From: an uncultured Lachnospiraceae bacterium
Lineage (GTDB): Bacteria; Bacillota; Clostridia; Lachnospirales; Lachnospiraceae
DNA length: 64,000 nucleotides
Reading direction: 5' to 3'
Assembly: GCA_900549995.1 (NCBI GenBank)
Contig: URQQ01000011.1
Location: forward strand, 1 to 64,000
The notes below the pieces were generated by a model. That model made no database searches and was not told where the DNA came from. It worked only from the letters and a program-made list of their open reading frames with translations. Position numbers and translations under genes: made by a program. Positions 33,359 through 43,128 of the stretch are shown here, piece by piece; position 1 is the stretch's first letter; each line of letters starts with the position of its first letter.

Positions 33359-35122
33359 ATGGAGAAATGGTTTGTGCTCCGAAAAGGGGCTGATTTTCAA
33401 AGAATAGGAGAAAAGTTCCACATCAATCCAAGGACGGCGTGCCTGATCCGCAACAGGGACGTAGTTGGTGACGATCAGATTGAAAGATATCTGTATGGTA
33501 CGATCTCTGACCTGTATGACGGGATGCTGATGAAGGATATGGACAAGGCGGTTGAGATTCTGAAGGAGAAGATCCAGAATCAGGAAAAAATAAGGGTGAT
33601 CGGGGATTATGATATTGACGGAGTGAACTCTACTTATATACTGCTTGAGGGAATCCGCGGGCTTGGAGGAGATGTGGATATCGACATCCCGGACCGTATG
33701 AAGGACGGCTACGGACTGAACAAGAATCTGGTGGAACGTGCGCTGGATGAAGGCGTGGATACGATTGTGACATGTGACAATGGAATTGCGGCGACAGAAG
33801 AGATCCGGTACGGGAAAGATATGGGAATGACAGTGATTGTAACCGATCACCACGAAGTTCCCTATGAGGAAGACGAAGATGGAAAGAAAACATATCTTCT
33901 GCCACCGGCAGACGCGGTGGTAGATCCCAAACGGGAGGACTGCGAATATCCGTTCAAAGGATTATGCGGTGCCGGAGTTGCCTATAAATTGATTGAGGCA
34001 CTTTACAATGCCTGCGGGCAGGATGTGGAGGATGTCGATTATCTGATGGAAAATGTGGCAATTGCCACAGTCGGGGACGTGATGGATCTGGTAGATGAGA
34101 ACCGCATTTTTGTCAGGCAGGGGCTTGAGATGATCAAATGTACAAAGAATCTTGGGCTTCGGGCGCTGATACAGTGCACACAGGTTCCGCTGGAAAGGCT
34201 TTCGCCGTACCATATCGGATATGTACTTGGGCCATGCATGAATGCAAGCGGAAGGCTGGATACCGCCAAACGTTCTCTCGAACTGCTCTGTGCCCAGACG
34301 AAAAAGGAAGCCGATGTTCTGGCCGGGGATTTAAAAGCGCTCAATGACAGCAGAAAAGAGCTGACAGAACAGGCGGTCAACCAGGCCGTAGACCAGGTAG
34401 AGACGACGGAGATCAAAGAAGATAAAATTCTGGTGATCTATCTGCCGGACTGCCATGAAAGTCTGGCAGGGATTGTGGCAGGGAGGATCAGAGAACGTTA
34501 CCATAAGCCGGCCATTGTACTGACGAAGGCTGAGAAAGGCGCCAAAGGTTCCGGACGTTCGATTGAAACGTATCATATGTATGAGGGACTGAACCGGTGT
34601 AAAGATCTGCTTACAAAGTTTGGCGGACACAGGCTCGCGGCGGGAATGTCGCTTGAGGAAGAGAAGATCGAAGAATTCCGGCAAAGGCTGAATGAATTAT
34701 CAGGACTTACAGAGGAAGATATGATTGAAAAAGTATCGATCGATATGCAGATGCCGCTTTCGGTTGTAGGGGAAGAATTTATTCAGGAGATTTCGCTTCT
34801 GGAACCGTTTGGAAAAGGGAATCCGAAACCGTTGTTTGCCGAAAAGGAGATTGAGATATTAAGCGGCAGGATTCTTGGCAAGAATCATAATGTAATGAAA
34901 CTCCGGGTAAAAAGTAAAGAAGGCATTGAGATAGACGCCATGTATTTCGGAGATATTGAGAAATTCCGGGAGGACATGGGGGCGAAATATGGAGAGCGGG
35001 CTGTGGAAGAGATGCTGTCCGGAAGAAGGACTGGGATGAAGATTTCTGCGGCGTATTATCCGGAAATCAATGAGTATATGGGAAAGAAGACGGTACAGAT
35101 TACAATTTCCAAGTATATGTAG
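33359..35122 (+). CDS. recJ: RecJ-family single-strand DNA 5'-3' exonuclease
   Basis: 587-residue DHH-superfamily nuclease for recombination and repair. Motifs: IGDYDIDGVNST (metal-binding DYDxDG, near residue 81), NGIA, TDHHEVPYE (DHH, near residue 162), and the DHHA1 region KGSGRSIETYHMYEGL..FGGHRLAAGM (near residue 400-430). A C-terminal OB-like part ends with KKTVQITI. The ATG at 33359 with AAGGAGAATTGA is chosen; the much longer upstream frame would run through the secDF terminator. It is a single gene before rel. Confidence 0.95.
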   Translation: MEKWFVLRKGADFQRIGEKFHINPRTACLIRNRDVVGDDQIERYLYGTISDLYDGMLMKDMDKAVEILKEKIQNQEKIRVIGDYDIDGVNSTYILLEGIRGLGGDVDIDIPDRMKDGYGLNKNLVERALDEGVDTIVTCDNGIAATEEIRYGKDMGMTVIVTDHHEVPYEEDEDGKKTYLLPPADAVVDPKREDCEYPFKGLCGAGVAYKLIEALYNACGQDVEDVDYLMENVAIATVGDVMDLVDENRIFVRQGLEMIKCTKNLGLRALIQCTQVPLERLSPYHIGYVLGPCMNASGRLDTAKRSLELLCAQTKKEADVLAGDLKALNDSRKELTEQAVNQAVDQVETTEIKEDKILVIYLPDCHESLAGIVAGRIRERYHKPAIVLTKAEKGAKGSGRSIETYHMYEGLNRCKDLLTKFGGHRLAAGMSLEEEKIEEFRQRLNELSGLTEEDMIEKVSIDMQMPLSVVGEEFIQEISLLEPFGKGNPKPLFAEKEIEILSGRILGKNHNVMKLRVKSKEGIEIDAMYFGDIEKFREDMGAKYGERAVEEMLSGRRTGMKISAAYYPEINEYMGKKTVQITISKYM

Positions 35123-35124
35123 AA

Positions 35125-35153
35125 TTGAAATAGCTGTCTTTTTGTGGTATAGT
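35125..35153 (+). promoter_or_regulatory. Promoter of rel
   Basis: TTGAAA (35125-35130), a 17-base spacer and TATAGT (35148-35153), about 120 bases before the start codon, starting directly after the recJ stop. Confidence 0.65.
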
Positions 35154-35275
35154 AAAATTTAATCAACATGAATGAATAGGAAGGGTATGACAGGCAGAAG
35201 GCCATCGCATACCCTGGGAAATAGTGAGAATTAAGGCGGAAGTTATGCAGCCGCCTGGGAGAAGGAGGGGATGAT

Positions 35276-37585
35276 ATGGCAGATGGACCCAAAATGATAG
35301 AGGAACCGTACAGGAATCTGGAAATTGTGGATGGCCACGCGGTGAAGGCACCTGAAGATTATCAGGATCCTGATAAATTATATGATGTGCTGATTGGAAG
35401 GATACGGAAGTATCATCCGTCTACAGATATATCCATGATTGCCAAGGCTTACAATATTGCCAGGCTTGCGCATGGAGATCAGGCCAGAAAATCAGGAGAA
35501 CCATATATTATCCATCCGCTCTGGGTTGGGATTATACTTGCGGACCTGGAGATGGACAAGGAGACAATCGCGGCAGGGATACTGCACGATGTCGTAGAAG
35601 ATACTGCGATGTCAAGCGATGAGATTGCAAAAGAATTCAGCAGTGAAGTGGCGCTTTTGGTAGACGGTGTCACAAAACTGGGACAGTTATCCTACTCTTC
35701 AGACAAACTGGAAGTACAGGCGGAGAATCTTCGTAAGATGTTTCTTGCGATGGCAAAGGATATCCGTGTCATTATTATAAAGCTTGCTGACCGGCTTCAT
35801 AATATGCGGACGCTTCAGTTCATGCGTCCGGAGAAGCAGAAGGAGAAAGCCAAGGAGACGATGGATATCTATGCACCGATTGCCCAGAGGCTTGGTATCT
35901 CGAAAATCAAGACAGAACTTGACGATCTGGCGCTGCGTTATTCACAGCCGGAAGTATATTTTGATCTGGTGAACCAGCTGAATACCAGAAAGACGGAACG
36001 GGAAGAGTTCGTTCAGCAGATTGTAGAAGAAGTCAGCAGCCATATGCAGAACGCGGGCATCAAAGTGGATGTCAAAGGCCGGGTGAAACATTTATTCAGT
36101 ATTTATAAGAAAATGGTGAATCAAAATAAAACACTTGACCAGATTTATGATCTGTTTGCGGTCCGCATCATTGTGGATTCTGTCAAAGACTGTTATGCGG
36201 CGCTTGGCGTGATCCATGAAATGTATACGCCGGTTCCGGGGCGTTTCAAAGATTATATCGCGATGCCGAAGTCCAATATGTATCAGTCACTGCACACGAC
36301 TTTGATGAGTTCTGTAGGACAGCCGTTTGAGATCCAGATCCGCACGGAGGAGATGCATAAAACGGCGGAATATGGTATCGCGGCACACTGGAAGTATAAA
36401 GAATCCGGTGACGGCAAGAAGAGCGTGGAGGCTCAGGAAGAGGAGAAATTAAGCTGGCTCCGCCAGATCCTTGAGTGGCAGCGGGATATGTCGGATAACC
36501 GGGAATTTTTAAGCCTGCTGAAAGGTGATCTTGACCTGTTTGCAGAAGATGTCTATTGCTTTACGCCGAACGGTGATGTGAAGAATCTTCCGGCAGGATC
36601 GACACCGGTCGATTTCGCCTATGCGATTCACAGTGCAGTCGGCAATAAAATGGTCGGCGCAAGAGTCAATGGAAAACTTGTAAACATTGAATATAAAATT
36701 CAAAACGGTGACAGAATTGAAATTCTGACTTCCCAGAATTCCAAAGGGCCGAGCCGTGACTGGCTCAGTATTGTAAAAAGCACCCAGGCAAAGAACAAAA
36801 TCAACCAGTGGTTTAAGAAGGAATTCAAGGAGGAGAATATTGTCCGCGGGAAAGAGCTGATTGCCTCTTACTGTAAGGCGAAATCTCTGAATATGAGTGA
36901 CCTTGTGAAACCAAAATACATGCAGATCGTTCAGCGGAAGTATGGGTTCCGTGACTGGGATGCAGTTCTTGCATCTATCGGGCATGGTGGCCTCAAGGAA
37001 GGTCAGGTAGTCAACCGCCTTGCGGAAGAGTATGGCAAAGACCATAAGAAAGAGATCACTGACGAGACGATCCTTGAGAAAGTATCAGAGGCAGCGAAGA
37101 ATAAAGTTCATATCAGCAAGTCCAAGAGCGGAATCGTAGTCAAGGGGATCGATGACATGGCGGTACGGTTCTCAAGATGCTGTAACCCGGTGCCGGGTGA
37201 TGAGATTGTCGGCTTTGTTACAAGAGGCCGCGGAATGTCAATCCACCGCACAGACTGTGTTAATATTCTCCATCTTTCGGAGGCGGAGCGTGTAAGGCTC
37301 ATTGATGCCGAGTGGGAGCAGTCGGATGTGGAAGAAAGTGCAGGACAATATCTTGCGGAGATCAAGATGTATGCGGGAGACCGCCAGGGGCTGCTGATGG
37401 AGATTTCCAAGACATTTACGGAAGCAAAGATTGATGTGAAATCGATGAATGTCCGTACGAGCAAGCAGGGAACTGCAACGATTGACATGGGATTTATTGT
37501 CCGTGGCAGAGCGGAGCTTGCAAGGGTCATCGAAAAACTCAGACAGCTGGAGAGCGTCATCGATATCGAACGTACTGTGGGGTAA
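35276..37585 (+). CDS. rel: Bifunctional (p)ppGpp synthetase/hydrolase Rel
   Basis: Stringent-response enzyme of 769 residues. An N-terminal HD hydrolase domain (GEPYIIHP, LHDVVEDT, KLADRLHNMRTL) precedes a synthetase domain with PGRFKDYIAMPKSNMYQSLH. The R-x-K-D form marks bifunctional Rel rather than RelA-only enzymes. A TGS domain follows (VYCFTPNGDVKNLPAGSTPVDFAY), then a zinc-finger/CC region (RFSRCCNPVPGDEI) and a C-terminal ACT domain (RQGLLMEISKTFTEAKIDVKSM). GAAGGAGGGG precedes the ATG. The next gene begins four bases after the stop. Confidence 0.97.
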   Translation: MADGPKMIEEPYRNLEIVDGHAVKAPEDYQDPDKLYDVLIGRIRKYHPSTDISMIAKAYNIARLAHGDQARKSGEPYIIHPLWVGIILADLEMDKETIAAGILHDVVEDTAMSSDEIAKEFSSEVALLVDGVTKLGQLSYSSDKLEVQAENLRKMFLAMAKDIRVIIIKLADRLHNMRTLQFMRPEKQKEKAKETMDIYAPIAQRLGISKIKTELDDLALRYSQPEVYFDLVNQLNTRKTEREEFVQQIVEEVSSHMQNAGIKVDVKGRVKHLFSIYKKMVNQNKTLDQIYDLFAVRIIVDSVKDCYAALGVIHEMYTPVPGRFKDYIAMPKSNMYQSLHTTLMSSVGQPFEIQIRTEEMHKTAEYGIAAHWKYKESGDGKKSVEAQEEEKLSWLRQILEWQRDMSDNREFLSLLKGDLDLFAEDVYCFTPNGDVKNLPAGSTPVDFAYAIHSAVGNKMVGARVNGKLVNIEYKIQNGDRIEILTSQNSKGPSRDWLSIVKSTQAKNKINQWFKKEFKEENIVRGKELIASYCKAKSLNMSDLVKPKYMQIVQRKYGFRDWDAVLASIGHGGLKEGQVVNRLAEEYGKDHKKEITDETILEKVSEAAKNKVHISKSKSGIVVKGIDDMAVRFSRCCNPVPGDEIVGFVTRGRGMSIHRTDCVNILHLSEAERVRLIDAEWEQSDVEESAGQYLAEIKMYAGDRQGLLMEISKTFTEAKIDVKSMNVRTSKQGTATIDMGFIVRGRAELARVIEKLRQLESVIDIERTVG

Positions 37586-37589
37586 GAAA

Positions 37590-38207
37590 ATGAAAATAGA
37601 GAGATTTTTAATTGGGATTATATCAACCAATTGTTATATTGTACAGAACGAGGAAACAAAAGAGGCAGTTGTCATTGATCCGGCGGCAGCACCGGCTTAT
37701 GTACTGTCACATGTAAAGAGCATGGGGCTTGAGGTCAAGGCGATTCTGCTGACACACGGACATTTTGATCATATCCTGGGATTGGATGGATGGCTTAAGG
37801 AATGGAGTGTTCCGGTCTATGCTCATATGCATGAGAAAGAACTTCTGGAAGATCCAAAACTGAATATGTCGGTGGTCTATGGAGCCGGCTACGGATTTCC
37901 AAATGCGTCGTATACCAGAGACGGACAGAAGATTCAGGCGGCGGGGATGGAATTTGAAGTGATCCATACGCCGGGACATACCGCGGGCGGATGCTGTTAC
38001 TATATGGAAAAAGAAGGAGTGCTCTTCAGCGGTGATACGCTGTTCTGCCACTCCATGGGAAGAACGGATTTTCCGACAGGAAGTGAGGCCACACTGATCC
38101 GGTCAATCAAAGAAAAGTTATTGGTTCTGCCGGAGGAGACAAAGGTGTATCCGGGGCATGAAGCGGAGACTTTCATCGGCGAGGAAAAACGTGTGTGGGG
38201 TATTTAA
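37590..38207 (+). CDS. MBL-fold hydrolase, glyoxalase II-like
   Basis: 205-residue metallo-hydrolase with THGHFDHILG (zinc motif near residue 59), HTPGHTAGGCCYY, FSGDTLF and a late PGHE. The size and motif order fit the hydroxyacylglutathione hydrolase-like YcbL/YqgX group. A glutathione substrate is unlikely in this organism, so the real thioester or other substrate is unknown. The start at 37590 lies four bases after rel, which suggests translational coupling; a longer frame overlapping rel is not used. Confidence 0.85.
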   Translation: MKIERFLIGIISTNCYIVQNEETKEAVVIDPAAAPAYVLSHVKSMGLEVKAILLTHGHFDHILGLDGWLKEWSVPVYAHMHEKELLEDPKLNMSVVYGAGYGFPNASYTRDGQKIQAAGMEFEVIHTPGHTAGGCCYYMEKEGVLFSGDTLFCHSMGRTDFPTGSEATLIRSIKEKLLVLPEETKVYPGHEAETFIGEEKRVWGI

Positions 38208-38214
38208 ATGTGAT

Positions 38215-38249
38215 CAGGGACGGAGATTTTTCAGTACTCTCCGTCCCTG
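38215..38249 (+). terminator. Hairpin between the MBL hydrolase and hemZ
   Basis: CAGGGACGGAGA pairs perfectly with TCTCCGTCCCTG (12 bases) around an 11-base loop. The tail is not a T run, so read-through into hemZ is possible. Confidence 0.65.
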
Positions 38250-38271
38250 TCTGTGATAAAAGAGGTAATGA

Positions 38272-39747
38272 ATGATAGAATTAAAGTTTAACGATCAGAA
38301 TTATACGTATGATATTTATCATATCGTGAAAGCATTTTTCCCGGATGCGAAGATTACACAGAAAATGGATACAGAGCAGGACGCCTATGTGGATATTTCA
38401 GTCACAGAACTGGGGATAACTTATAAAGTATGTCCCGAAGATGTGGATAAAGAGAAGCGGGATGATAAAAAAGAGCGAAAGCACGAGATGAATATCCTGG
38501 TGTACCGGTGGCTTGCAAAGACGACGGGGAAAGAGATCAGCTGGGGAATTTTAACTGGTATACGTCCGACGAAGATTGCGATGACAATGCTGGAAGAAGG
38601 AAAATCCAGAGATGAGATTATCGGGCATTATCGAGAACATGATATGGTAAGTGAGGAGAAGGCCAGTCTTGGATATGAGATTGCGAAGCGGGAGAAAGCA
38701 CTTCTGGAACAGCTGGATTATGATAACGGCTACAGCCTGTATGTGGGAATACCATTTTGCCCGACAACATGCAGTTACTGTTCCTTTACTTCTTATCCGA
38801 TTGCGGCCTGGAAGGACAGGGTGGATGAATATCTGGATGCGCTTGAGAAAGAGCTTACCTTTATCGGAGAGATTTCCAAAGATAAGAAGTTAAATACGGT
38901 GTATATGGGCGGCGGGACGCCGACGACACTTTCACCGGAACAGCTTGACAGGCTTCTTACCCATCTGGAACGTACATTTTCCTATGACGATCTGAAAGAA
39001 ATTACGGTAGAAGCTGGAAGGCCGGACAGCATTACGAGAGAGAAACTGAAAGTTCTGAGAGAACACCGTATTAACCGTATTTCGATTAATCCGCAGACGA
39101 TGCAGCAGAAGACGCTCGATGTGATCGGGCGGAAACATACGGTGGAAGACATTGTCCGGGTATTTCAGATGGCAAGAGAAGAAGGATTTGACAATATCAA
39201 CATGGATCTGATTGCCGGACTTCCGGGGGAAGAGGAAAGTGATATGAGAGACACCCTGGATCAGATTATGGAGCTTGCGCCGGACAGTATCACGGTACAT
39301 TCTCTTGCGCTTAAGAGAGCATCGAAGCTTGGGCAGGAGAAGAAACTTCAGATTCGTGAGGGGCAGGAAGATGACAAAGACAGCACACAGCAGATGGCGG
39401 ACCGGCTTTCGGGGATGATAAGGATCGCAGAAAACTATGCCCGCAGGATGCAGCTGGAACCATATTATATGTACCGTCAGAAGAATATTGCCGGCAATTT
39501 TGAAAATGTTGGATATGCAAAGGTTGACAAAGCCGGAATATACAATATACTTATTATGGAGGAAAAGCAGACTATTATTGCAGCTGGTGCAGGTGCCAGC
39601 ACGAAGGCTGTATTCCCCGGCCGGCCAGGTTACGGCGGCAAGAATCAGAAGAGAATTGAACGCGCCGAGAATGTAAAAGATGTCAGTCAGTATATCGCGC
39701 GTATTGATGAAATGATAGAACGTAAAGGAGAATTATTATGGCGTTAA
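38272..39747 (+). CDS. hemZ: HemZ-type radical SAM protein (coproporphyrinogen dehydrogenase-like)
   Basis: 491 residues. The radical SAM cluster motif CPTTCSYC occurs near residue 163, with the HemN-family GGGTPT motif near 214 and MDLIAGLPGE near 310. An extra N-terminal domain of about 150 residues is typical of HemZ. Family members are named as oxygen-independent coproporphyrinogen III oxidases, but many HemN-like proteins act as heme chaperones or methyltransferases, so the reaction is unproven. Its last ten bases overlap hisS (ATGGCGTTAA), which couples translation. Confidence 0.88.
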   Translation: MIELKFNDQNYTYDIYHIVKAFFPDAKITQKMDTEQDAYVDISVTELGITYKVCPEDVDKEKRDDKKERKHEMNILVYRWLAKTTGKEISWGILTGIRPTKIAMTMLEEGKSRDEIIGHYREHDMVSEEKASLGYEIAKREKALLEQLDYDNGYSLYVGIPFCPTTCSYCSFTSYPIAAWKDRVDEYLDALEKELTFIGEISKDKKLNTVYMGGGTPTTLSPEQLDRLLTHLERTFSYDDLKEITVEAGRPDSITREKLKVLREHRINRISINPQTMQQKTLDVIGRKHTVEDIVRVFQMAREEGFDNINMDLIAGLPGEEESDMRDTLDQIMELAPDSITVHSLALKRASKLGQEKKLQIREGQEDDKDSTQQMADRLSGMIRIAENYARRMQLEPYYMYRQKNIAGNFENVGYAKVDKAGIYNILIMEEKQTIIAAGAGASTKAVFPGRPGYGGKNQKRIERAENVKDVSQYIARIDEMIERKGELLWR

Positions 39748-41003
39748 AGAAGAAACCAGTGACAGGGATGAAGGATATGATGCCGAAGGAAATGGAAGTC
39801 CGTGACTATGTGATTGGACTGATCAAAGACACGTACCGTTCTTTCGGATTTTCGTCCATCGAGACTCCATGTGTGGAACATATTGAAAACTTAAGCAGCA
39901 AGCAGGGCGGCGAGAATGAAAAGCTGATCTTCAAGATTATGAAGCGTGGAGAGAAGCTGAAAATTGATGCGGCGAAAGAAGAGAATGACCTGGTAGACGG
40001 GGGACTTCGCTACGACCTGACGGTTCCGCTTTCCAGATACTATTCCAATAATGCAAATGAACTGCCTTCACCGTTTAAAGCGCTGCAGATGGGAAATGTA
40101 TGGCGTGCCGACCGTCCGCAGAGAGGAAGATTCCGCCAGTTTATGCAGTGTGACATTGATATACTCGGGGAGCCTACGAATCTGGCAGAGATTGAGCTGA
40201 TTCTGGCAACATCCACACTGCTTGGAAAACTGGATTTTAAGAATTTTACGATCCGCATCAATGACCGTAAGATTCTCAAAGCAATGGCAGCATACAGCGG
40301 GTTTGAAGAGAAAGATTACGATACTGTATTTATAATCCTGGATAAAATGGATAAGATCGGCCTTGACGGAGTCGCAGAAGAACTGGAAGCAGAAGGATAT
40401 AAGAAAGAGTCCATTGAAAAATACCTTGAACTGTTTAAAGAAATCACAAATGATATTGCAGGTGTCAGATATTGCAGGGAGAAACTGGAAGGGTTTTTGG
40501 ATGCAGATACAGCGGATGGCCTGGAAATGATCATCACAAGCGTGGAGAGTGCGAAAGAAGCGGAATTTAAAATGAGCTTTGATCCGACTCTTGTGCGTGG
40601 GATGTCCTATTATACGGGGACAATTTTCGAGATCTCCATGGATGAGTTCGGAGGTTCTGTCGGCGGCGGCGGACGGTATGATGAGATGATCGGCAAGTTT
40701 ACAGGACAGGCGACCTGTGCATGTGGATTTTCGATTGGATTTGAAAGAATTGTCATGCTTCTTCTGGAAAGAGGATTCGAAGTGCCGACCGGCGGTGAGA
40801 AGAAAGCCTTCCTTCTGGAAAAGGGGATCGGACAGGCCGGCGTACTGAAGGTGCTTGAGCTGGCGAAGAAAGAACGCCAGGCAGGGAAACAGGTGATGAT
40901 TGCCAATATGAAGAAGAACAAGAAGTTCCAGAAGGAACAGCTGAATGCAGACGGCTACATGGAGATCATTGAAATGTACAAAGATTCCGTAGATGAGCTT
41001 TAA
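39738..41003 (+). CDS. hisS: Histidyl-tRNA synthetase
   Basis: Class II synthetase of 421 residues. Motif 1 region precedes DGGLRYDLTVPLSRY (motif 2 area with FKALQMGNVWRADRPQRGRFRQFMQCDIDI). Histidine-specific VRGMSYYTGTIFEI and motif 3 ACGFSIGFERI follow, then a C-terminal anticodon-binding domain. AAAGGAGAATT lies within the end of hemZ. aspS follows after 27 bases, the common hisS-aspS pair in Firmicutes. Confidence 0.97.
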   Translation: MALKKKPVTGMKDMMPKEMEVRDYVIGLIKDTYRSFGFSSIETPCVEHIENLSSKQGGENEKLIFKIMKRGEKLKIDAAKEENDLVDGGLRYDLTVPLSRYYSNNANELPSPFKALQMGNVWRADRPQRGRFRQFMQCDIDILGEPTNLAEIELILATSTLLGKLDFKNFTIRINDRKILKAMAAYSGFEEKDYDTVFIILDKMDKIGLDGVAEELEAEGYKKESIEKYLELFKEITNDIAGVRYCREKLEGFLDADTADGLEMIITSVESAKEAEFKMSFDPTLVRGMSYYTGTIFEISMDEFGGSVGGGGRYDEMIGKFTGQATCACGFSIGFERIVMLLLERGFEVPTGGEKKAFLLEKGIGQAGVLKVLELAKKERQAGKQVMIANMKKNKKFQKEQLNADGYMEIIEMYKDSVDEL

Positions 41004-41030
41004 AGAGAGAATAAATTGGAGGATAAAAAC

Positions 41031-42824
41031 ATGGCAGAATCAATGCAGGGGCTGAAGAGGACGCACAGATGCGCAGAACTTTCCAGTGCCAATATCGGAG
41101 AAGAAGTGACAGTAATGGGATGGGTTCAAAAGAACCGTAACAAGGGCGGAATAGATTTCGTTGACCTGAGAGACCGTTCCGGAATTCTCCAGATTATATT
41201 TGAAAATGGAAGTATCAGTGAAGAGGGATTTGAAAAAGCAGGGAAACTGCGCAGCGAATTCGTAGTTGCTGTTGTAGGGACAGTAGAAGCACGTTCCGGT
41301 GCAGTCAATGAAAATCTTGCGACCGGCGAGATCGAAGTGCGGGCAAAAGAGCTTCGTGTTCTTTCAGAGTCAGAGACACCGCCGTTCCCGGTAGAAGAGA
41401 ACAGTAAGACGAAAGAAGAGCTTCGTCTGAAATACCGCTATCTTGACCTTAGAAGACCGGATATTCAGCGGAACATGATTATGAGAAGCAAGGTGGCAAC
41501 ATTGACACGCCAGTTCCTCTCGGAAGAGGGATTTCTTGAGATAGAGACACCGATGCTTGGAAAAAGCACGCCGGAAGGGGCAAGAGACTATCTTGTGCCA
41601 AGCCGTGTGCATCCGGGGAACTTCTACGGGCTTCCGCAGTCACCGCAGCTGTATAAACAGCTTTTGATGTGTTCCGGGTATGACCGTTACTTCCAGATTG
41701 CAAAATGTTTCCGTGACGAGGATCTCCGTGCAGACCGTCAGCCGGAATTTACCCAGATTGACATGGAACTTTCCTTCGTGGATGTCGATGACGTTATTGA
41801 AGTAAATGAGCGTCTGATTGCGAAGATTTTCAAAGAAGTCCTGGATGTGGAAGTGAGCCTTCCGATTCCAAGAATGACATGGCAGGAGGCAATGGACCGT
41901 TTCGGTTCCGATAAACCGGATGTCCGTTTTGGAATGGAACTGGTGAATGTGACAGAGACAGTCAAAGACTGTGAATTTGTCGTATTCAAAGGTGCCATTG
42001 GAAGCGGCGGAACTGTCCGCGGTATCAACGCGAAGGGACAGGGGGCAATGCCTCGTAAGAAGATTGACAAGCTGGTAGATTATGCAAAAGACTACGGCGC
42101 AAAAGGGCTGGCGTATATTGCCATTCAGGAAGACGGTACAGTGAAATCATCCTTTGCGAAATTCATGAAGGATGAGGAGATGGCTGCACTGATCAAAGCG
42201 ATGGATGGCGAGAATGGAGACCTTCTGTTGTTTGCCGCAGATAAAAATAAGGTAGTATGGGACGTACTTGGCGCATTGCGTCTGGAGCTGGCAAGACAGC
42301 TTTCAATGCTTGACAAAGAAGAATATAAATTCCTGTGGGTTACAGAATTCCCGCTTCTTGAGTGGAGTGAGGAACAGAACCGCTACACAGCAATGCACCA
42401 TCCATTTACAATGCCGATGGAAGAAGATTTACAATATATTGACAGTGATCCGGGAAGGGTGCGCGCGAAAGCCTATGACATCGTGTTAAACGGAACAGAG
42501 CTCGGAGGAGGAAGTGTCCGTATCTTCCAGAATGATGTACAGGAGAAAATGTTCGAGGCACTTGGATTTACCAAAGAACAGGCGCATGAACAGTTTGGAT
42601 TCCTGCTGGAGGCATTTAAGTACGGAGTACCGCCGCATGCAGGACTTGCATACGGGCTGGACCGTCTTGTAATGCTGATGGCAAAAGAGGACAGTATCCG
42701 TGATGTCATTGCATTCCCGAAAGTAAAAGATGCTTCCTGCCTGATGACAGAGGCGCCGGGAGCAGTAGATGAAAAGCAGCTTGGAGAACTCGGATTGGAA
42801 ATAAAAACAGCAGAATCAAAATAA
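41031..42824 (+). CDS. aspS: Aspartyl-tRNA synthetase
   Basis: 597-residue bacterial-type enzyme. An N-terminal OB anticodon-binding domain (VTVMGWVQKNRNKGGIDFVDLRDRSG) precedes the catalytic core with YRYLDLRR, QSPQLYKQLLM and RCFRDEDLRADRQPEFTQID-like motif 2 (here CFRDEDLRADRQPEFTQID). A GAD insertion domain follows, and motif 3 GLAYGLDRLVMLM. The ATG at 41031 is preceded by GGAGG; an in-frame ATG 15 bases earlier lies within that site. Whether it also charges tRNA-Asn is not decidable here. Confidence 0.97.
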   Translation: MAESMQGLKRTHRCAELSSANIGEEVTVMGWVQKNRNKGGIDFVDLRDRSGILQIIFENGSISEEGFEKAGKLRSEFVVAVVGTVEARSGAVNENLATGEIEVRAKELRVLSESETPPFPVEENSKTKEELRLKYRYLDLRRPDIQRNMIMRSKVATLTRQFLSEEGFLEIETPMLGKSTPEGARDYLVPSRVHPGNFYGLPQSPQLYKQLLMCSGYDRYFQIAKCFRDEDLRADRQPEFTQIDMELSFVDVDDVIEVNERLIAKIFKEVLDVEVSLPIPRMTWQEAMDRFGSDKPDVRFGMELVNVTETVKDCEFVVFKGAIGSGGTVRGINAKGQGAMPRKKIDKLVDYAKDYGAKGLAYIAIQEDGTVKSSFAKFMKDEEMAALIKAMDGENGDLLLFAADKNKVVWDVLGALRLELARQLSMLDKEEYKFLWVTEFPLLEWSEEQNRYTAMHHPFTMPMEEDLQYIDSDPGRVRAKAYDIVLNGTELGGGSVRIFQNDVQEKMFEALGFTKEQAHEQFGFLLEAFKYGVPPHAGLAYGLDRLVMLMAKEDSIRDVIAFPKVKDASCLMTEAPGAVDEKQLGELGLEIKTAESK

Positions 42825-42831
42825 ATATGCG

Positions 42832-42863
42832 AGACGGTGAGCCTTCGGGCTGCGCCGTCTTTT
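42832..42863 (+). terminator. Terminator after aspS
   Basis: AGACGG...AGCC pairs with GGCT...CCGTCT around TTCG, followed by TTTT. Confidence 0.85.
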
Positions 42864-42922
42864 GCATTGCCAGGGAGACAATAGACTCCTTGCTTTTAAT
42901 TGCATATAATTGAAAAAAGTTG

Positions 42923-42951
42923 TTGACAGACGGTGGACTCTGTAGTATAGT
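42923..42951 (+). promoter_or_regulatory. Promoter of tRNA-Gly
   Basis: Consensus TTGACA (42923-42928), 17-base spacer, TATAGT (42946-42951), 29 bases before the tRNA. Confidence 0.8.
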
Positions 42952-42980
42952 AATTATTGTTCTGATGAACGAAATGTTAT

Positions 42981-43053
42981 GCGACAGTGGCTCAGCTGGT
43001 AGAGTACGACCTTGCCAAGGTCGGGGTCGCGGGTTCGAACCCCGTCTGTCGCT
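42981..43053 (+). tRNA. tRNA-Gly (anticodon GCC)
   Basis: A 73-base cloverleaf. Acceptor GCGACAG pairs with CTGTCGC; the D arm contains GGCTCAGCTGGTAGAG. The anticodon stem is CGACC/GGTCG with loop TTGCCAA, giving GCC, which reads glycine GGC and GGU codons. The T arm contains GGGTTCGAACCCC. The discriminator base is T and CCA is not encoded. Confidence 0.97.
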
Positions 43054-43064
43054 CTCATGAAAAC

Positions 43065-43105
43065 AGCACCGCAGATTAGATGTCCATCATCTTTTCTGCG
43101 GTGCT
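43065..43105. terminator. Terminator between tRNA-Gly and the convergent aldehyde dehydrogenase gene
   Basis: AGCACCGCAG pairs with CTGCGGTGCT, with an inner AGATG/CATCT helix. T-rich sequence follows on the plus strand. Confidence 0.8.
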
Positions 43106-43128
43106 TTGTTTGTGATCAGACTTTATAC

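Noticed and set aside
42981..43053. tRNA-Gly as an attachment site for a mobile element
   Set aside because: No integrase, excisionase or repeated tRNA 3' end was seen nearby.
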